From Qipengyuania citrea (GTDB taxonomy: Bacteria > Pseudomonadota > Alphaproteobacteria > Sphingomonadales > Sphingomonadaceae): a stretch of 64,000 nt of DNA. Numbering within the stretch: the stretch's first letter is position 1; each line of letters begins with the position of its first letter. The DNA is taken from assembly GCF_024171405.1 (NCBI RefSeq), contig NZ_JALJZT010000002.1, positions 2,108,001 to 2,172,000 of the forward strand, read 5' to 3'. The notes below the pieces were generated by a model, which did no database searches, was not told the DNA's origin, and was given only the letters and a program-made list of their open reading frames with translations. The position numbers and the translations under genes were made by a program. Below, one piece after another: positions 40,393 to 48,817 of the stretch.

Positions 40393-40654
40393 CGGGTAGC
40401 TCCATTTGCTCAGGGCCGCCCGATTCCTGCGGGGCTGCACCGGGGGGCATCTTGCCCGCGGGGGTCTCGGCGGATGCTTCGGGCGCGGGCGGAACCACGC
40501 CGTCGGGCAGGCGGCGCTGCTCGATCATCTCGGCGGCATCGTCGAGCGCTTCGGCCTCGCTTTGCGTCACCGCGCCGACCGGCTCGGTATCCTCCTCGTA
40601 GCCGGAACAGGCAGGCAGCGCGAACAGGGCGAGGAGCGGGATGAATCGGTTCAT
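40385..40654 (-). CDS. Small lipoprotein heading an acyl-CoA operon
   Basis: This 89-residue protein has a short signal peptide and a lipobox ALPAC (Cys16). The mature part is acidic and proline-rich with no recognised domain (QSEAEALDDAAEMIEQRRLP, then PPAPEASAETP). The start at 40654 gives a compact signal peptide. The stop overlaps the start of the acyl-CoA dehydrogenase gene by eight bases. Why a lipoprotein should be coupled to cytoplasmic acyl-CoA enzymes is unclear. Confidence 0.65.
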   Translation of the reverse strand: MNRFIPLLALFALPACSGYEEDTEPVGAVTQSEAEALDDAAEMIEQRRLPDGVVPPAPEASAETPAGKMPPGAAPQESGGPEQMELPDE

Positions 40655-40713
40655 GGCTGCGGAAGCTAGGCGCACATACACCGCGCGCAAAGGACGCTAC
40701 GGCGCGGCTGGGC

Positions 40714-40739
40714 GCGGGCGAGCCGCGAGGCCCGCCCGC
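40714..40739 (-). terminator. G+C-rich hairpin after the lipoprotein gene at 40747
   Basis: GCGGGCG at 40714-40720 pairs perfectly with CGCCCGC at 40733-40739. It lies just downstream of the minus-strand gene ending at 40747 and has no T-run, so its role as a terminator is uncertain. Confidence 0.3.
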
Positions 40740-40746
40740 TTGAGGC

Positions 40747-41037
40747 TCAGTTGCTGGCGTCTTGCGACATGGCGTCCATCGCCGCAGCGGCGGTGTCGGC
40801 CGCATTGTCGCCGGCTTCCTGGATCTGCGCGGTCTCGCTTGGGCTCAGATCGGGGGTCTCGGTGGCCACGTCATTGGCGGCGGGGTCTTCGACCGGCTCG
40901 GCTTCGACATCGGCCAGCGCATCGTCGGCGGCGATTTCGACGGTGTCGGCTTCGGCTTCGGTCGAGGCGTCTTCGGTGCTGCCGCAGGCGGCAAGAGCAA
41001 GCGTGGCGGCAGCGGTCAGGGCGATACGGAAGTTCAT
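40747..41037 (-). CDS. Small acidic lipoprotein
   Basis: This 96-residue protein has a signal peptide ending in LALAAC (Cys18). The mature part is strongly acidic and alanine-rich (EADTVEIAADDALADVEAE and further) and ends with AADTAAAAMDAMSQDASN. It shares composition with the tandem lipoproteins at 33.3-34.0 kb but not their repeat pattern. It has no domain I recognise. It is divergent from recQ across 116 bases. Confidence 0.68.
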   Translation of the reverse strand: MNFRIALTAAATLALAACGSTEDASTEAEADTVEIAADDALADVEAEPVEDPAANDVATETPDLSPSETAQIQEAGDNAADTAAAAMDAMSQDASN

Positions 41038-41153
41038 GGTTTCTCTACTCCGGTGATGGGTCGCGCGGGTAAAGCGCAACCGCGGGGCGCGGGGCAAGGG
41101 GAAAATCGCCCGCGACCGGTTGCGTGTGCCGTTCCTTCTGCCATCAGGCGGGC

Positions 41154-42923
41154 ATGACCGGGATTGCGCACGCAGGACAATCGCTGAAGGAGACCTTCGG
41201 CTTCGATCGCTTCCGCGGGCGGCAGGAAGAAGTGGTCGCACGCGTACTGGCGGGCGATTCGACGCTGGCGGTGATGCCGACGGGGGCGGGCAAGTCGCTG
41301 ACCTACCAGCTCCCCGCGGTCATGCTGCCCGGCACCTGCGTGGTGATCAGCCCGCTGATAGCGCTGATGCACGACCAGCTGCGCAGCGCGCGCGCCAACG
41401 GTATCCGCGCGGCGACGCTGACCAGCGCCGATGCCGACTGGCGCGAAACGCAGGACGCTTTCCGCGCCGGCGAGCTGGATCTGCTCTATGTCGCGCCCGA
41501 ACGTGCCAGCCAGCCGGGTTTCCGCGACCTGCTGGGCACGGCGCCGCTGTGCCTGTTCGCGATCGACGAGGCGCATTGCGTGTCCGAATGGGGCCATGAT
41601 TTCCGCCCCGATTACCGCATGCTGCGCGGCATGCTCGATGCTTTCCCCCAGGTTCCGCGGCTGGCGCTGACCGCCACCGCCGACAAGCAGACCCGCAGCG
41701 ACGTGATGACGCAGCTGGGCATCCCCGATGACGGGCTGGTGCTGGCGGGATTCGACCGGCCCAATATCCGCTATGCCATTCGCCACCGCGACAATCCGGT
41801 GCGCCAGCTGACCGACCTGATGGCCGCCGCGCCGGGACCGGGGATCGTCTACGCCCCGACGCGGCGCAAGGTGGAGGATCTGGCGGACAAGCTGGCGGCG
41901 GCCACCGGGCGCGCGGTGCTGCCCTATCACGCGGGGCTCGATGCGGGGACGCGCGCTGCCAACCAGGCGGCTTTCGTTACCAGCGAGGATATGGTGATCG
42001 TCGCCACGGTCGCCTTCGGCATGGGGATCGACAAACCCGACGTGCGCTTCGTCGCGCATGTCGGCGTGCCCAAGTCGATCGAGGGCTATTACCAGGAAAC
42101 CGGGCGCGCGGGGCGCGACGGCGATCCGGCCCAAGCGGTGATGTTCTGGGGCGCGGGCGATTTCGCCACTGCGCGCCAGCGGCTGGCCGAAGTCGACGAG
42201 GCGCGGCGCGGCGCGGAGCGTGCGCGGCTCGATGCGCTTGCCGGGCTGGTCGAGACCGCCGCCTGCCGCCGCGCGGTGCTGCTGCGCCATTTCGGCGAGG
42301 ACCCGCCGCAGAGCTGCGGCAATTGCGACAATTGCCTCGAACAGCCGAGCGTGACCGATGTCACCGAACTGGCGCGCAAGCTGCTGTCGGCGGTATACCG
42401 CACGGGGCAGAGCTTCGGCATGGGCCATCTGCAAAAGGTGCTGACGGGGAGCGAGGACGAGCGCGTGCGCCAGCGCGGGCACGACCGGCTGAGCGTCTTC
42501 GGGATCGTCGAAGGCGAGGAAGCGGCTCTGCTCCAGCCACTGTCCCGGGCCCTGCAGGCGCGCGGCGATCTGGTCGCGACCGAACATGGCGGATTGGCGC
42601 TGGGCGGCTCGGCGCGCGCGATCCTGACCGGCGAAAGCGCGGTCGCGATCGTCGTCCCGCCCAAGCGCCAGCGGCGCCGCCGCGGCGATACGACTCCCAA
42701 TCCGGTCGGCGATCCACTGTTCGAGGCGCTGCGCGCGCTGCGCAAGGAGCTCGCCGAAGAGGCGCAGGTGCCGCCCTATGTCGTCTTCCACGATTCGACG
42801 CTGCGCGAGATGGCCAGTGCGCGGCCCGCCACACTCGCCGCGCTGGGCCAGCTCCCCGGCATCGGGGCGAAGAAACTCGAAGCCTATGGCGAGCGCTTCC
42901 TGCGCGCGATCGACGACCATTGA
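41154..42923 (+). CDS. recQ: ATP-dependent DNA helicase RecQ
   Basis: This 589-residue protein is a 3'-5' DNA helicase of the RecQ family, acting in recombination and replication-fork repair. It has Walker A PTGAGKS at 42-48, the DEAH box IDEAHCVSEWGHDFRPDY near 140, helicase motif VI with QETGRAGRDG near 325, a zinc-binding cysteine set (CRRAVLLRHFGE...CGNCDNC) near 375-405, a winged-helix region and a C-terminal HRDC domain ending in GIGAKKLEAYGERFL. It is complete and of usual length. The SPFH operon begins 58 bases downstream. Confidence 0.97.
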   Translation: MTGIAHAGQSLKETFGFDRFRGRQEEVVARVLAGDSTLAVMPTGAGKSLTYQLPAVMLPGTCVVISPLIALMHDQLRSARANGIRAATLTSADADWRETQDAFRAGELDLLYVAPERASQPGFRDLLGTAPLCLFAIDEAHCVSEWGHDFRPDYRMLRGMLDAFPQVPRLALTATADKQTRSDVMTQLGIPDDGLVLAGFDRPNIRYAIRHRDNPVRQLTDLMAAAPGPGIVYAPTRRKVEDLADKLAAATGRAVLPYHAGLDAGTRAANQAAFVTSEDMVIVATVAFGMGIDKPDVRFVAHVGVPKSIEGYYQETGRAGRDGDPAQAVMFWGAGDFATARQRLAEVDEARRGAERARLDALAGLVETAACRRAVLLRHFGEDPPQSCGNCDNCLEQPSVTDVTELARKLLSAVYRTGQSFGMGHLQKVLTGSEDERVRQRGHDRLSVFGIVEGEEAALLQPLSRALQARGDLVATEHGGLALGGSARAILTGESAVAIVVPPKRQRRRRGDTTPNPVGDPLFEALRALRKELAEEAQVPPYVVFHDSTLREMASARPATLAALGQLPGIGAKKLEAYGERFLRAIDDH

Positions 42924-42930
42924 ACCCGGA

Positions 42931-42969
42931 CCTCCAATGATATAATGATGATATCATAATTATTGGAGG
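42931..42969 (+). promoter_or_regulatory. AT-rich operator/promoter and ribosome-binding-site hairpin of the SPFH operon
   Basis: This 39-base element holds nested symmetries in an AT-rich island. TGATAT-N7-ATATCA spans 42938-42956, and ATGATATCAT at 42948-42957 is a perfect palindrome. A consensus -10 TATAAT lies at 42941-42946 with TTGAAC at 42920-42925 fifteen bases before it. The outer arms CCTCCAAT (42931-42938) and ATTGGAGG (42962-42969) are perfectly complementary; the right arm contains the ribosome binding site of the next gene. Confidence 0.55.
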
Positions 42970-42980
42970 AGCGATTCGTC

Positions 42981-43895
42981 ATGACCGTCGAACTCAGGGG
43001 AATGAAGACGAGCAGCGAGCATGCAGGGTCCAGCTTCAGCGGCTATCCGATGCTGGGGCTGATCCTGGCCTTGCTGGTGCTGGTGATCTGGAACGTTGCC
43101 GGAAATGTGCCGATGGACGGCGCGGACAAGGCGGCCAAGCTCACCTTCGTCGGCCTGCTCGTCCTGCCCATCCTCGTGCTGGCGTTTCTCGCCGCCGGAT
43201 TTTTCATGATCCAGCCCAACCAGGCCGCGGTGATCACGCTGTTCGGCGAATATCGCGGGACCGAACGGCGCGAGGGGCTGCGCTGGATCTGGCCGTGGAT
43301 GACCAAGAACAAGCTGTCGGTGCGCGCGCACAACATCCATTCGGAGCGTGTGAAGATCAACGATTTGCGCGGCAATCCGATCGAGATCGCCTGCAATGTC
43401 GTGTGGCGCGTCGCCGATAGCGCGCAAGCCAGTTTCGATGTCGACGATTACAAGGAATTCGTGAACATCCAGATCGAGGCGGGGCTGCGCACGGTGGGTT
43501 CGCGCCATCCCTATGACGATTTCGAAGGCGAGGAAGTCACGCTGCGCGGTGGTGCGGATGTCATAAACCGCGAATTGCTCGAGGAACTCAACGACCGGCT
43601 GAAGGTCGCGGGGATCATCGTCGACGAAGCAGGCCTGACCCACCTCGCCTACGCCAGCGAGATTGCCAGCGCCATGCTCAAGCGCCAGCAGGCCGATGCC
43701 ATCATTGCCGCACGGGCCAAGATCGTGCTCGGCGCGGTCGGCATGGTCGAGGATGCGCTGACCAAGCTGGCGCAGGACAATATCGTCGAGCTGGATGACG
43801 AACGGCGCGCGACGATGGTCAGCAATCTGATGGTGGTGCTGTGCGGCGAGAAGGACGTGCACCCCGTGATCAATGCGGGCTCGCTCTACCAGTAG
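42981..43895 (+). CDS. SPFH/Band 7 domain membrane protein
   Basis: This 304-residue protein has two N-terminal transmembrane helices (about 22-42 and 54-77) followed by a Band 7/SPFH domain beginning [19 protein letters not shown], then an alpha-helical region with [30 protein letters not shown] proteins form large membrane-organising assemblies. The start ATG 42981 follows GGAGGA by ten bases. It is the first gene of an operon with a ribbon-helix-helix gene, a hydrolase and a small membrane protein. The association of this SPFH type with a small Arc-like protein is seen in other proteobacteria, but the job of the pair is unknown. Confidence 0.9.
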   Translation: MTVELRGMKTSSEHAGSSFSGYPMLGLILALLVLVIWNVAGNVPMDGADKAAKLTFVGLLVLPILVLAFLAAGFFMIQPNQAAVITLFGEYRGTERREGLRWIWPWMTKNKLSVRAHNIHSERVKINDLRGNPIEIACNVVWRVADSAQASFDVDDYKEFVNIQIEAGLRTVGSRHPYDDFEGEEVTLRGGADVINRELLEELNDRLKVAGIIVDEAGLTHLAYASEIASAMLKRQQADAIIAARAKIVLGAVGMVEDALTKLAQDNIVELDDERRATMVSNLMVVLCGEKDVHPVINAGSLYQ

Positions 43896-43917
43896 GCATG
43901 CGTAGAGCCCCGATCCG

Positions 43918-44109
43918 ATGACGAAGAAGGCTTTCGCCCTGCGCCTCGACCCGGCGGTCCACGCCGCGATCGAACGGCTTGCCGCGAGCGAATTGCGCAG
44001 TGCCAATGCGCAGATCGAGATGTTGCTGCGCGAATCGCTGGCAAAGCGCGGGATCGAGGTGCCGGTTTCGAAGCCGCCCAAGCGCGGCCGACCAAGGAAG
44101 GAGGAATAA
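43918..44109 (+). CDS. Arc-like ribbon-helix-helix protein with C-terminal AT-hook
   Basis: This 63-residue protein begins with an Arc-type ribbon-helix-helix (KAFALRLDPAVHAAIERLAASE, residues 4-25, then a second helix to about 43). It ends in PPKRGRPRKEE, whose RGRP core is an AT-hook, a minor-groove binder of AT-rich DNA. It lies 22 bases after the SPFH gene and one base before the hydrolase gene. The only strongly AT-rich palindrome in this stretch is in the operon's own promoter, so autorepression is a reasonable inference. It is not part of a toxin pair as far as I can see. Confidence 0.85.
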   Translation: MTKKAFALRLDPAVHAAIERLAASELRSANAQIEMLLRESLAKRGIEVPVSKPPKRGRPRKEE

Positions 44110-44110
44110 G

Positions 44111-45082
44111 ATGAAAGTGCTTCACTGGCTGAGCGCCGGGGGCCTGCTGGCCGCGCTGGGTGCCGCGCCCGCAGTGGCCCAGGAAACGCTGGTTGCCCCC
44201 GGGCCGCAAGGCGATCTCGCCGGAACGCTGGTTGCGCCCGCCGAAGGGCAGCCGCTGGTCCTGATCATCCCGGGGTCGGGCCCGACCGACCGCGATGGAA
44301 ACAATCCGCTGGGAGTGACTGCGGCACCCTATCGCCTGCTCGCCGAGGCGCTGGCCGAGCGCGGCATTGGCACATTGCGGATCGACAAGCGCGGCATGTT
44401 CGCCAGCAAGGCGGCGGTGGCGGACGCCAATGCGGTCACGATCGCCGATTATGTCACCGACACTGCAAGCTGGGTTGGCGCGGCGCGCACTGCGACCGGG
44501 GCCGAGTGCCTCTGGCTGCTGGGGCATAGCGAGGGCGGGATCGTCGCGCTCGCTGCGGCGCAGGAGATATCGGATCTGTGCGGGATCATCCTCGTCGCTG
44601 TACCGGGCCGCCCGCTGGGCATGGTGCTGCGCGAGCAATTGCGCGCCAATCCCGCCAATGCGCCCTTGCTGGAGGATGCCGAGGCGGCGATCGCGACGCT
44701 GGAGACGGGCGAACGCGTCGATGTCACGCCGCTGCATCCTGCACTTCAGAGCCTCTTTGCGCCCGCAGTGCAGGGCTTTCTCATCGATCTGATGGCGCAG
44801 GATCCCGCAGCGCTGGCAAAGCAGACCGACCTGCCCATGCTGATCGTCCATGGCGGGACCGATCTGCAAGTCACTGCAACCGATGCCCAAATGTTTCGTG
44901 CGGCGGCCTCACAGGCCAAGTATTTCGAAATTCCGGCGATGAACCATGTGCTCAAGGACATTCCGGACGGCGCGCCCGCAGCGAACCGCGCAAGCTATGG
45001 CGACCCCTCGCTCCCTGTATCGCGCGCCTTGGTCGCGGGCGTGGCGGATTTCGTGACGCGCGATAGGGGAGCAAGCGAATGA
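44111..45082 (+). CDS. Exported alpha/beta hydrolase
   Basis: This 323-residue protein has a signal peptide of about 24 residues (ending AVAQ) and an alpha/beta-hydrolase fold. The oxyanion region is PGSGPTDRDGNN near 57, the nucleophile elbow is GHSEGG near 138, the acid is likely in HGGTDLQV near 258 and the histidine in MNHVLKD near 282. It would be an esterase or related hydrolase in the periplasm. The ATG follows AAGGAGG and lies one base after the ribbon-helix-helix stop. The substrate is unknown. Confidence 0.85.
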   Translation: MKVLHWLSAGGLLAALGAAPAVAQETLVAPGPQGDLAGTLVAPAEGQPLVLIIPGSGPTDRDGNNPLGVTAAPYRLLAEALAERGIGTLRIDKRGMFASKAAVADANAVTIADYVTDTASWVGAARTATGAECLWLLGHSEGGIVALAAAQEISDLCGIILVAVPGRPLGMVLREQLRANPANAPLLEDAEAAIATLETGERVDVTPLHPALQSLFAPAVQGFLIDLMAQDPAALAKQTDLPMLIVHGGTDLQVTATDAQMFRAAASQAKYFEIPAMNHVLKDIPDGAPAANRASYGDPSLPVSRALVAGVADFVTRDRGASE

Positions 45083-45342
45083 GCGAGCGTGATGACGGGG
45101 CATGGTTCGCACCCAAACGCTTCGGCTATGGCGCAGGGCTGCCGATCGCCTGGCAGGGCTGGGCGTTGCTGGCCGGGTACATCGTGGTGATGCTCGCCCC
45201 CACCCCTCTCCTCGAATGGGATCCCATTCTCGGCACCGGCATTGCCGCAGCCGTCTGGATGTTCGCGACAGCGCTCGTCCTGGTCGTCGCACAGCGCAAG
45301 ACGCGAGGCGGGTGGCGCTTGCGCATCGGCGAACGCGATTGA
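45079..45342 (+). CDS. Small two-helix membrane protein
   Basis: This 87-residue protein starts in an ATGA overlap with the hydrolase stop. Two hydrophobic helices lie near 27-44 and 53-72 (AWQGWALLAGYIVVMLAP and GIAAAVWMFATALVLVVA), and a basic stretch follows (QRKTRGGWRLRIGERD). No family function is known to me. It is the last gene of the SPFH operon. Confidence 0.72.
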   Translation: MSERDDGAWFAPKRFGYGAGLPIAWQGWALLAGYIVVMLAPTPLLEWDPILGTGIAAAVWMFATALVLVVAQRKTRGGWRLRIGERD

Positions 45343-45403
45343 CGCGAACAGCGCGATGGGCGGAGTTATTCCACTGTTAACCATCACGGCGTAGAAGAAA
45401 GCC

Positions 45404-46390
45404 ATGGTTTCGCCATTCGTCTCTCCTGCTTCGCGCCTTCCGCGCTGGCTCCTTGCTGCGATCGCCGCGATGGCGGTCAGCGCGATCCCGCTGGCAGCGG
45501 TGCTGGCGCAGACCGGAGGATCGGCCAGCTTCACCGTCACCGAGACTGGCCGCGGCTATGGCTCGCTACAAGCCGCGGTCGATGCGATCGGCAATCGCGA
45601 GGGCACGGTGGTGATCGCTCCCGGCAATTGGAACGAGTGCGCGGTACAGAGCGAGGGCGTGGTTCATTTCCGTGCCGAACAGCCGGGCGAAGCGCTGCTG
45701 GGCGGCAAGGCATGCGAAGGCAAGGCATCGCTGGTGCTGCGCGGACGCGGGGCCAGCGTCGAAGGCCTGGTCTTTGCCGATATCGCGGTTGCCGATGGCA
45801 ATGGCGCGGGCATCCGGCTGGAACAGGGGCCGCTGCGCGTTTCGCAAAGCTGGTTCCGTGACAGCCAGCAGGGCATTCTGACAACCAATGGTGTCGACAG
45901 CGAGCTGGTGGTCGACAAATCGACCTTCACCCGGCTGGGCACTTGCGAAAATTCGGGCGGCTGCGCCCATTCGATCTATGCCGGCGATTACGGCCGCGTC
46001 ACGGTGACGCGCAGCCGGTTCGAACAGGGCACCGGCGGCCATTACCTCAAGTCGCGCGCGGCACGCAACGTGATCGAGGGCAACAGTTTCGACGATGCCA
46101 ACGGGCACGGCACCAATTACCTGATCGACCTGCCCAATGGCGGGACCGGTGCGATCCGCGGAAACTGGTTCGTCCAGGGGCGCGACAAGGAAAACTGGTC
46201 GACGATGATTGCCATCGGCGCCGAAGGCGCGCGCTACGCGTCCGACGGGCTGGTCATTGCGGACAACGATGCGCGGATGGTCCCGGGGCTGTCGCGCAGC
46301 CCGGCCTTCATTGCCGACTGGACCAATGACGCGCTGGTGATCGAGAACAACAGGCTCGGCAGCAACGTCAGGCGCTTCGAGCGGCGCTGA
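45404..46390 (+). CDS. Exported right-handed parallel beta-helix protein
   Basis: This 328-residue protein has a signal peptide (about 1-36, ending LAQ) and a region of beta-helix coils with repeated asparagine and valine ladders (ASVEGLVFADIAVADGNGAG, ARNVIEGNSFDD, DALVIENNRLGS). Such folds occur in pectate lyases, polysaccharide-binding and epimerase proteins. No catalytic set is obvious. The mature protein would be periplasmic or surface exposed. The last 23 bases overlap the end of the convergent GNAT gene. Confidence 0.78.
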   Translation: MVSPFVSPASRLPRWLLAAIAAMAVSAIPLAAVLAQTGGSASFTVTETGRGYGSLQAAVDAIGNREGTVVIAPGNWNECAVQSEGVVHFRAEQPGEALLGGKACEGKASLVLRGRGASVEGLVFADIAVADGNGAGIRLEQGPLRVSQSWFRDSQQGILTTNGVDSELVVDKSTFTRLGTCENSGGCAHSIYAGDYGRVTVTRSRFEQGTGGHYLKSRAARNVIEGNSFDDANGHGTNYLIDLPNGGTGAIRGNWFVQGRDKENWSTMIAIGAEGARYASDGLVIADNDARMVPGLSRSPAFIADWTNDALVIENNRLGSNVRRFERR

Positions 46391-46883
46391 ACGCCGGAGC
46401 GAAGGTCACCGCGCCGCGCGGCGCGTCGCCTTCAAGCACCAATCGCTGGAAATAGCGGGGCTCCGCCCCGTCGTAGCGCAGCGCGGGATCGCATTCGAAA
46501 CCGAAGCGCGCGTAATAGGCCGGGTCGCCGACCAGCACGATCCCGCGCCCGCCGCTTTCGCGCAGATCGGCAATGCCGCGCTTGATCAACGCCGAACCGA
46601 TGCCCTGCCGCTGTAGTTCGGGCGAGACGCTGACCGGACCGAGCCCGAACCACCCCTCGCTGCCATCCGAGATGGTGACCGGCGAAAACGCGGCATGGGC
46701 GACGATCCGCGTCGCATCCTCGGCCACCAGCGACAGCGCCAGATCGCCATCGGCGCGCAGCCGGTCGACCAGCTCCTGCTCGTCGCCATCGGCATAGGGC
46801 ATGTCCCGAAACGCCGCCTCGGTCAGCGCGACGATCGTCGGCGCATCGCCATCGCGCTCGGGCCGGATCGCGATTGCGGTCAC
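46368..46883 (-). CDS. GNAT family N-acetyltransferase
   Basis: This 171-residue protein has the GNAT fold with the acetyl-CoA-binding motif VSVSPELQRQGIGSALIKRG near residue 86 (Q/R-x-x-G-x-G/A). It resembles the YhbS-like group (GPVSVSPELQ, GDPAYYARFGFE). Acceptor substrates are unknown. The start is GTG at 46883, overlapping the ribA stop by four bases. It is the last gene of the xth-ribA-GNAT operon. Confidence 0.88.
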   Translation of the reverse strand: MTAIAIRPERDGDAPTIVALTEAAFRDMPYADGDEQELVDRLRADGDLALSLVAEDATRIVAHAAFSPVTISDGSEGWFGLGPVSVSPELQRQGIGSALIKRGIADLRESGGRGIVLVGDPAYYARFGFECDPALRYDGAEPRYFQRLVLEGDAPRGAVTFAPAFSAARSA

Positions 46884-47938
46884 AGCAAATGTCCCGACCG
46901 GTCGCGCTTGGTCGCGAGGTAATGCGCGTTGTGCGGGTTGTCGGGCAGCGCATGCGGCACGCGTTCGGCAATCGGTACGCCCACCGCGGCGAGCGCCGCG
47001 ACCTTGGCGGGATTGTTCGTCATCAGCCGGATCTCCCCGACATTGAGCAGCTCCAGCATCCGCGCGGCAGTGGGAAAATCGCGCGCTTCATCGGGCAGGC
47101 CGAGCCGCGTATTGGCATCGACCGTGTCGAAGCCCTGATCCTGCAGGCGGTAGGCGCGCAGCTTGTTGATGATGCCGATCCCGCGGCCTTCCTGCCGCAT
47201 GTACAGGAGTATGCCCCAGCCGTCCCTGTCCGCTTCCTGCGCCATCGCCTGCAGCGCGGCGGCGAGCTGCGGGCCGCAGTCGCATTTGAGGCTGCCGAGG
47301 ATATCGCCCGTGAGGCATTCGGAGTGCAGCCGGACCAGCGGAATGCGGTCGGCCGATTGCTCGCCGATGATCAGCGCGACATGCTCGCGCGTGTCGTCGG
47401 GGCTGCGGAAGGCGACGATCCGCGCATCGTCGGCGGCGGCCACGGGCAGCCGCGCGCGCGAGGCGATCTGCAGCCGCGCGGCATCGGTAAAGGCGCCGAC
47501 GTCGGCAGCTTTCAGCGCCACCGCTTCGCCGGCATTCTCGGGATCGACCAGAAAGGCGGGCAGCACGCCGGCGAGGCGGGCGAGGTCGAGCGCGGCGCGC
47601 GCCTGCTCCTCCCATTCGAGGGGCATGGCCTTAAACGGCCCCTTGAGCGGGTTGGCCATGTCGAGCGCAGGATCGGCGACCGCCAGCGCGGACGGCAGGT
47701 CGAACCGGTCGGCACCGCGCATCAGCACCGGCTGGCGCGGGGCGGCGGCTTCGATCTGGTTGGCCAGCTTGAGCGTCGCCGCGCGCGTGGCGGAGATCAG
47801 CATGGCCGATCCCGCTAGCTCGCCGAAGGCGGTTTCGACCGGTTGCAGCAGCGGGGCCCCTTCGATGGCGAGCGGCCAGCCGTGACGCAGCGCGTCCACC
47901 GCCTGCGCCGCGCGCCGTGAAGGGGAGGCCGTGCTCAG
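46880..47938 (-). CDS. ribA: GTP cyclohydrolase II
   Basis: This protein of about 352 residues opens the imidazole ring of GTP in the first step of riboflavin synthesis. The C-terminal half is a RibA domain: zinc cysteines in SECLTGDILGSLKCDCGPQL and the catalytic RQEGRGIGIINKLRAY. The N-terminal half is a diverged RibB-like domain. No ATG, GTG or TTG fits the family start well: CTG 47938 overlaps the xth stop as CTGA, with GGAG eight bases upstream, and keeps RRAAQAVDALRHGW. GTG 47899 is the first conventional start but removes 13 residues of that segment. Confidence 0.88.
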   Translation of the reverse strand: MSTASPSRRAAQAVDALRHGWPLAIEGAPLLQPVETAFGELAGSAMLISATRAATLKLANQIEAAAPRQPVLMRGADRFDLPSALAVADPALDMANPLKGPFKAMPLEWEEQARAALDLARLAGVLPAFLVDPENAGEAVALKAADVGAFTDAARLQIASRARLPVAAADDARIVAFRSPDDTREHVALIIGEQSADRIPLVRLHSECLTGDILGSLKCDCGPQLAAALQAMAQEADRDGWGILLYMRQEGRGIGIINKLRAYRLQDQGFDTVDANTRLGLPDEARDFPTAARMLELLNVGEIRLMTNNPAKVAALAAVGVPIAERVPHALPDNPHNAHYLATKRDRSGHLL

Positions 47939-48726
47939 AGCGTGAACTCCGTCACCAGCGGCACATGGTCCGACGGCTTTTCCCAGTCGCGCGCATATTC
48001 GTGGATCGAATGGCCGGTGGCCTGCCGCGCGAGTTCGGGGCTGGCCCACATATGGTCGAGTCGGCGGCCGCGGTCGTTCACCTTCCAGTCCTTCGACCGG
48101 TAGCTCCACCAGCTGTAGTAGCGTTCGGGCGCCTTGACGTGTTCGCGCCCGATATCGCTCCAGCCGTGGGCGTCCATGAAGCGCTGCAGGCTCTCGACCT
48201 CGATCGGCGTGTGGCTGACGACCTTGAGCAATTGCTTGTGGTTCCACACGTCGCTTTCGAGCGGGGCGATGTTGAAATCGCCGACGATCAGCGTCGGGCG
48301 GTCGACCGCATCGGCCCAGCGGGTCATCCGCTCGAGGAAATCGAGTTTCTGGCCGAACTTGGCGTTGATCTCGCGATTCGGCTCGTCGCCGCCCGCCGGA
48401 ACATAGACATTCTCGACGATCATCCCGTCATGCTCGGTCAGCTCGACCCCGACGTGGCGCGCCTCGCCATTGTCCTGCCAGTCGTGGCGGCTGAATTCCC
48501 TGAGCGGCGTTTTCGCCACCGTCGCGACGCCGTGGTAGCCCTTCTGCCCATGCACGGCGAAATGCTCGTATCCCAGCGCGCGGAACGCCTCGTAGGGGAA
48601 CTGGTGCTCCTGGCACTTGATCTCCTGCAGGCACAGCACATCGGGCGCCTGCTCTTCGATGAAGCGCTCGACGATGGGCATGCGCAGGCGGACGGAATTG
48701 ATGTTCCAGGTAGCGATAGAAACCAT
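47935..48726 (-). CDS. xth: Exodeoxyribonuclease III
   Basis: This 263-residue protein is an AP endonuclease/3'-5' exonuclease for base excision repair. It begins MVSIATWNINSVRLR and shows CLQEIKCQ with the metal-binding glutamate, GDFNIAP near 150 and the terminal catalytic SDHVPLV. Length and motifs match the ExoIII family. The TGA overlaps the presumed CTG start of ribA by three bases. It is divergent from the alkaline phosphatase gene across 91 bases. Confidence 0.96.
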   Translation of the reverse strand: MVSIATWNINSVRLRMPIVERFIEEQAPDVLCLQEIKCQEHQFPYEAFRALGYEHFAVHGQKGYHGVATVAKTPLREFSRHDWQDNGEARHVGVELTEHDGMIVENVYVPAGGDEPNREINAKFGQKLDFLERMTRWADAVDRPTLIVGDFNIAPLESDVWNHKQLLKVVSHTPIEVESLQRFMDAHGWSDIGREHVKAPERYYSWWSYRSKDWKVNDRGRRLDHMWASPELARQATGHSIHEYARDWEKPSDHVPLVTEFTL

Positions 48727-48817
48727 GGCCAGCGACTTAGGACGCGCGCCGGGAAAACTCCACCTTTCCCTTTTCGCATCGAGCCGATAGCGCGGGGGCG
48801 ATTGCCAGGAGAGCTAC

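Noticed and set aside
43918..44109. Toxin-antitoxin module around the ribbon-helix-helix gene
   Set aside because: Neighbours are an SPFH protein and a secreted hydrolase; no toxin-like gene is present.
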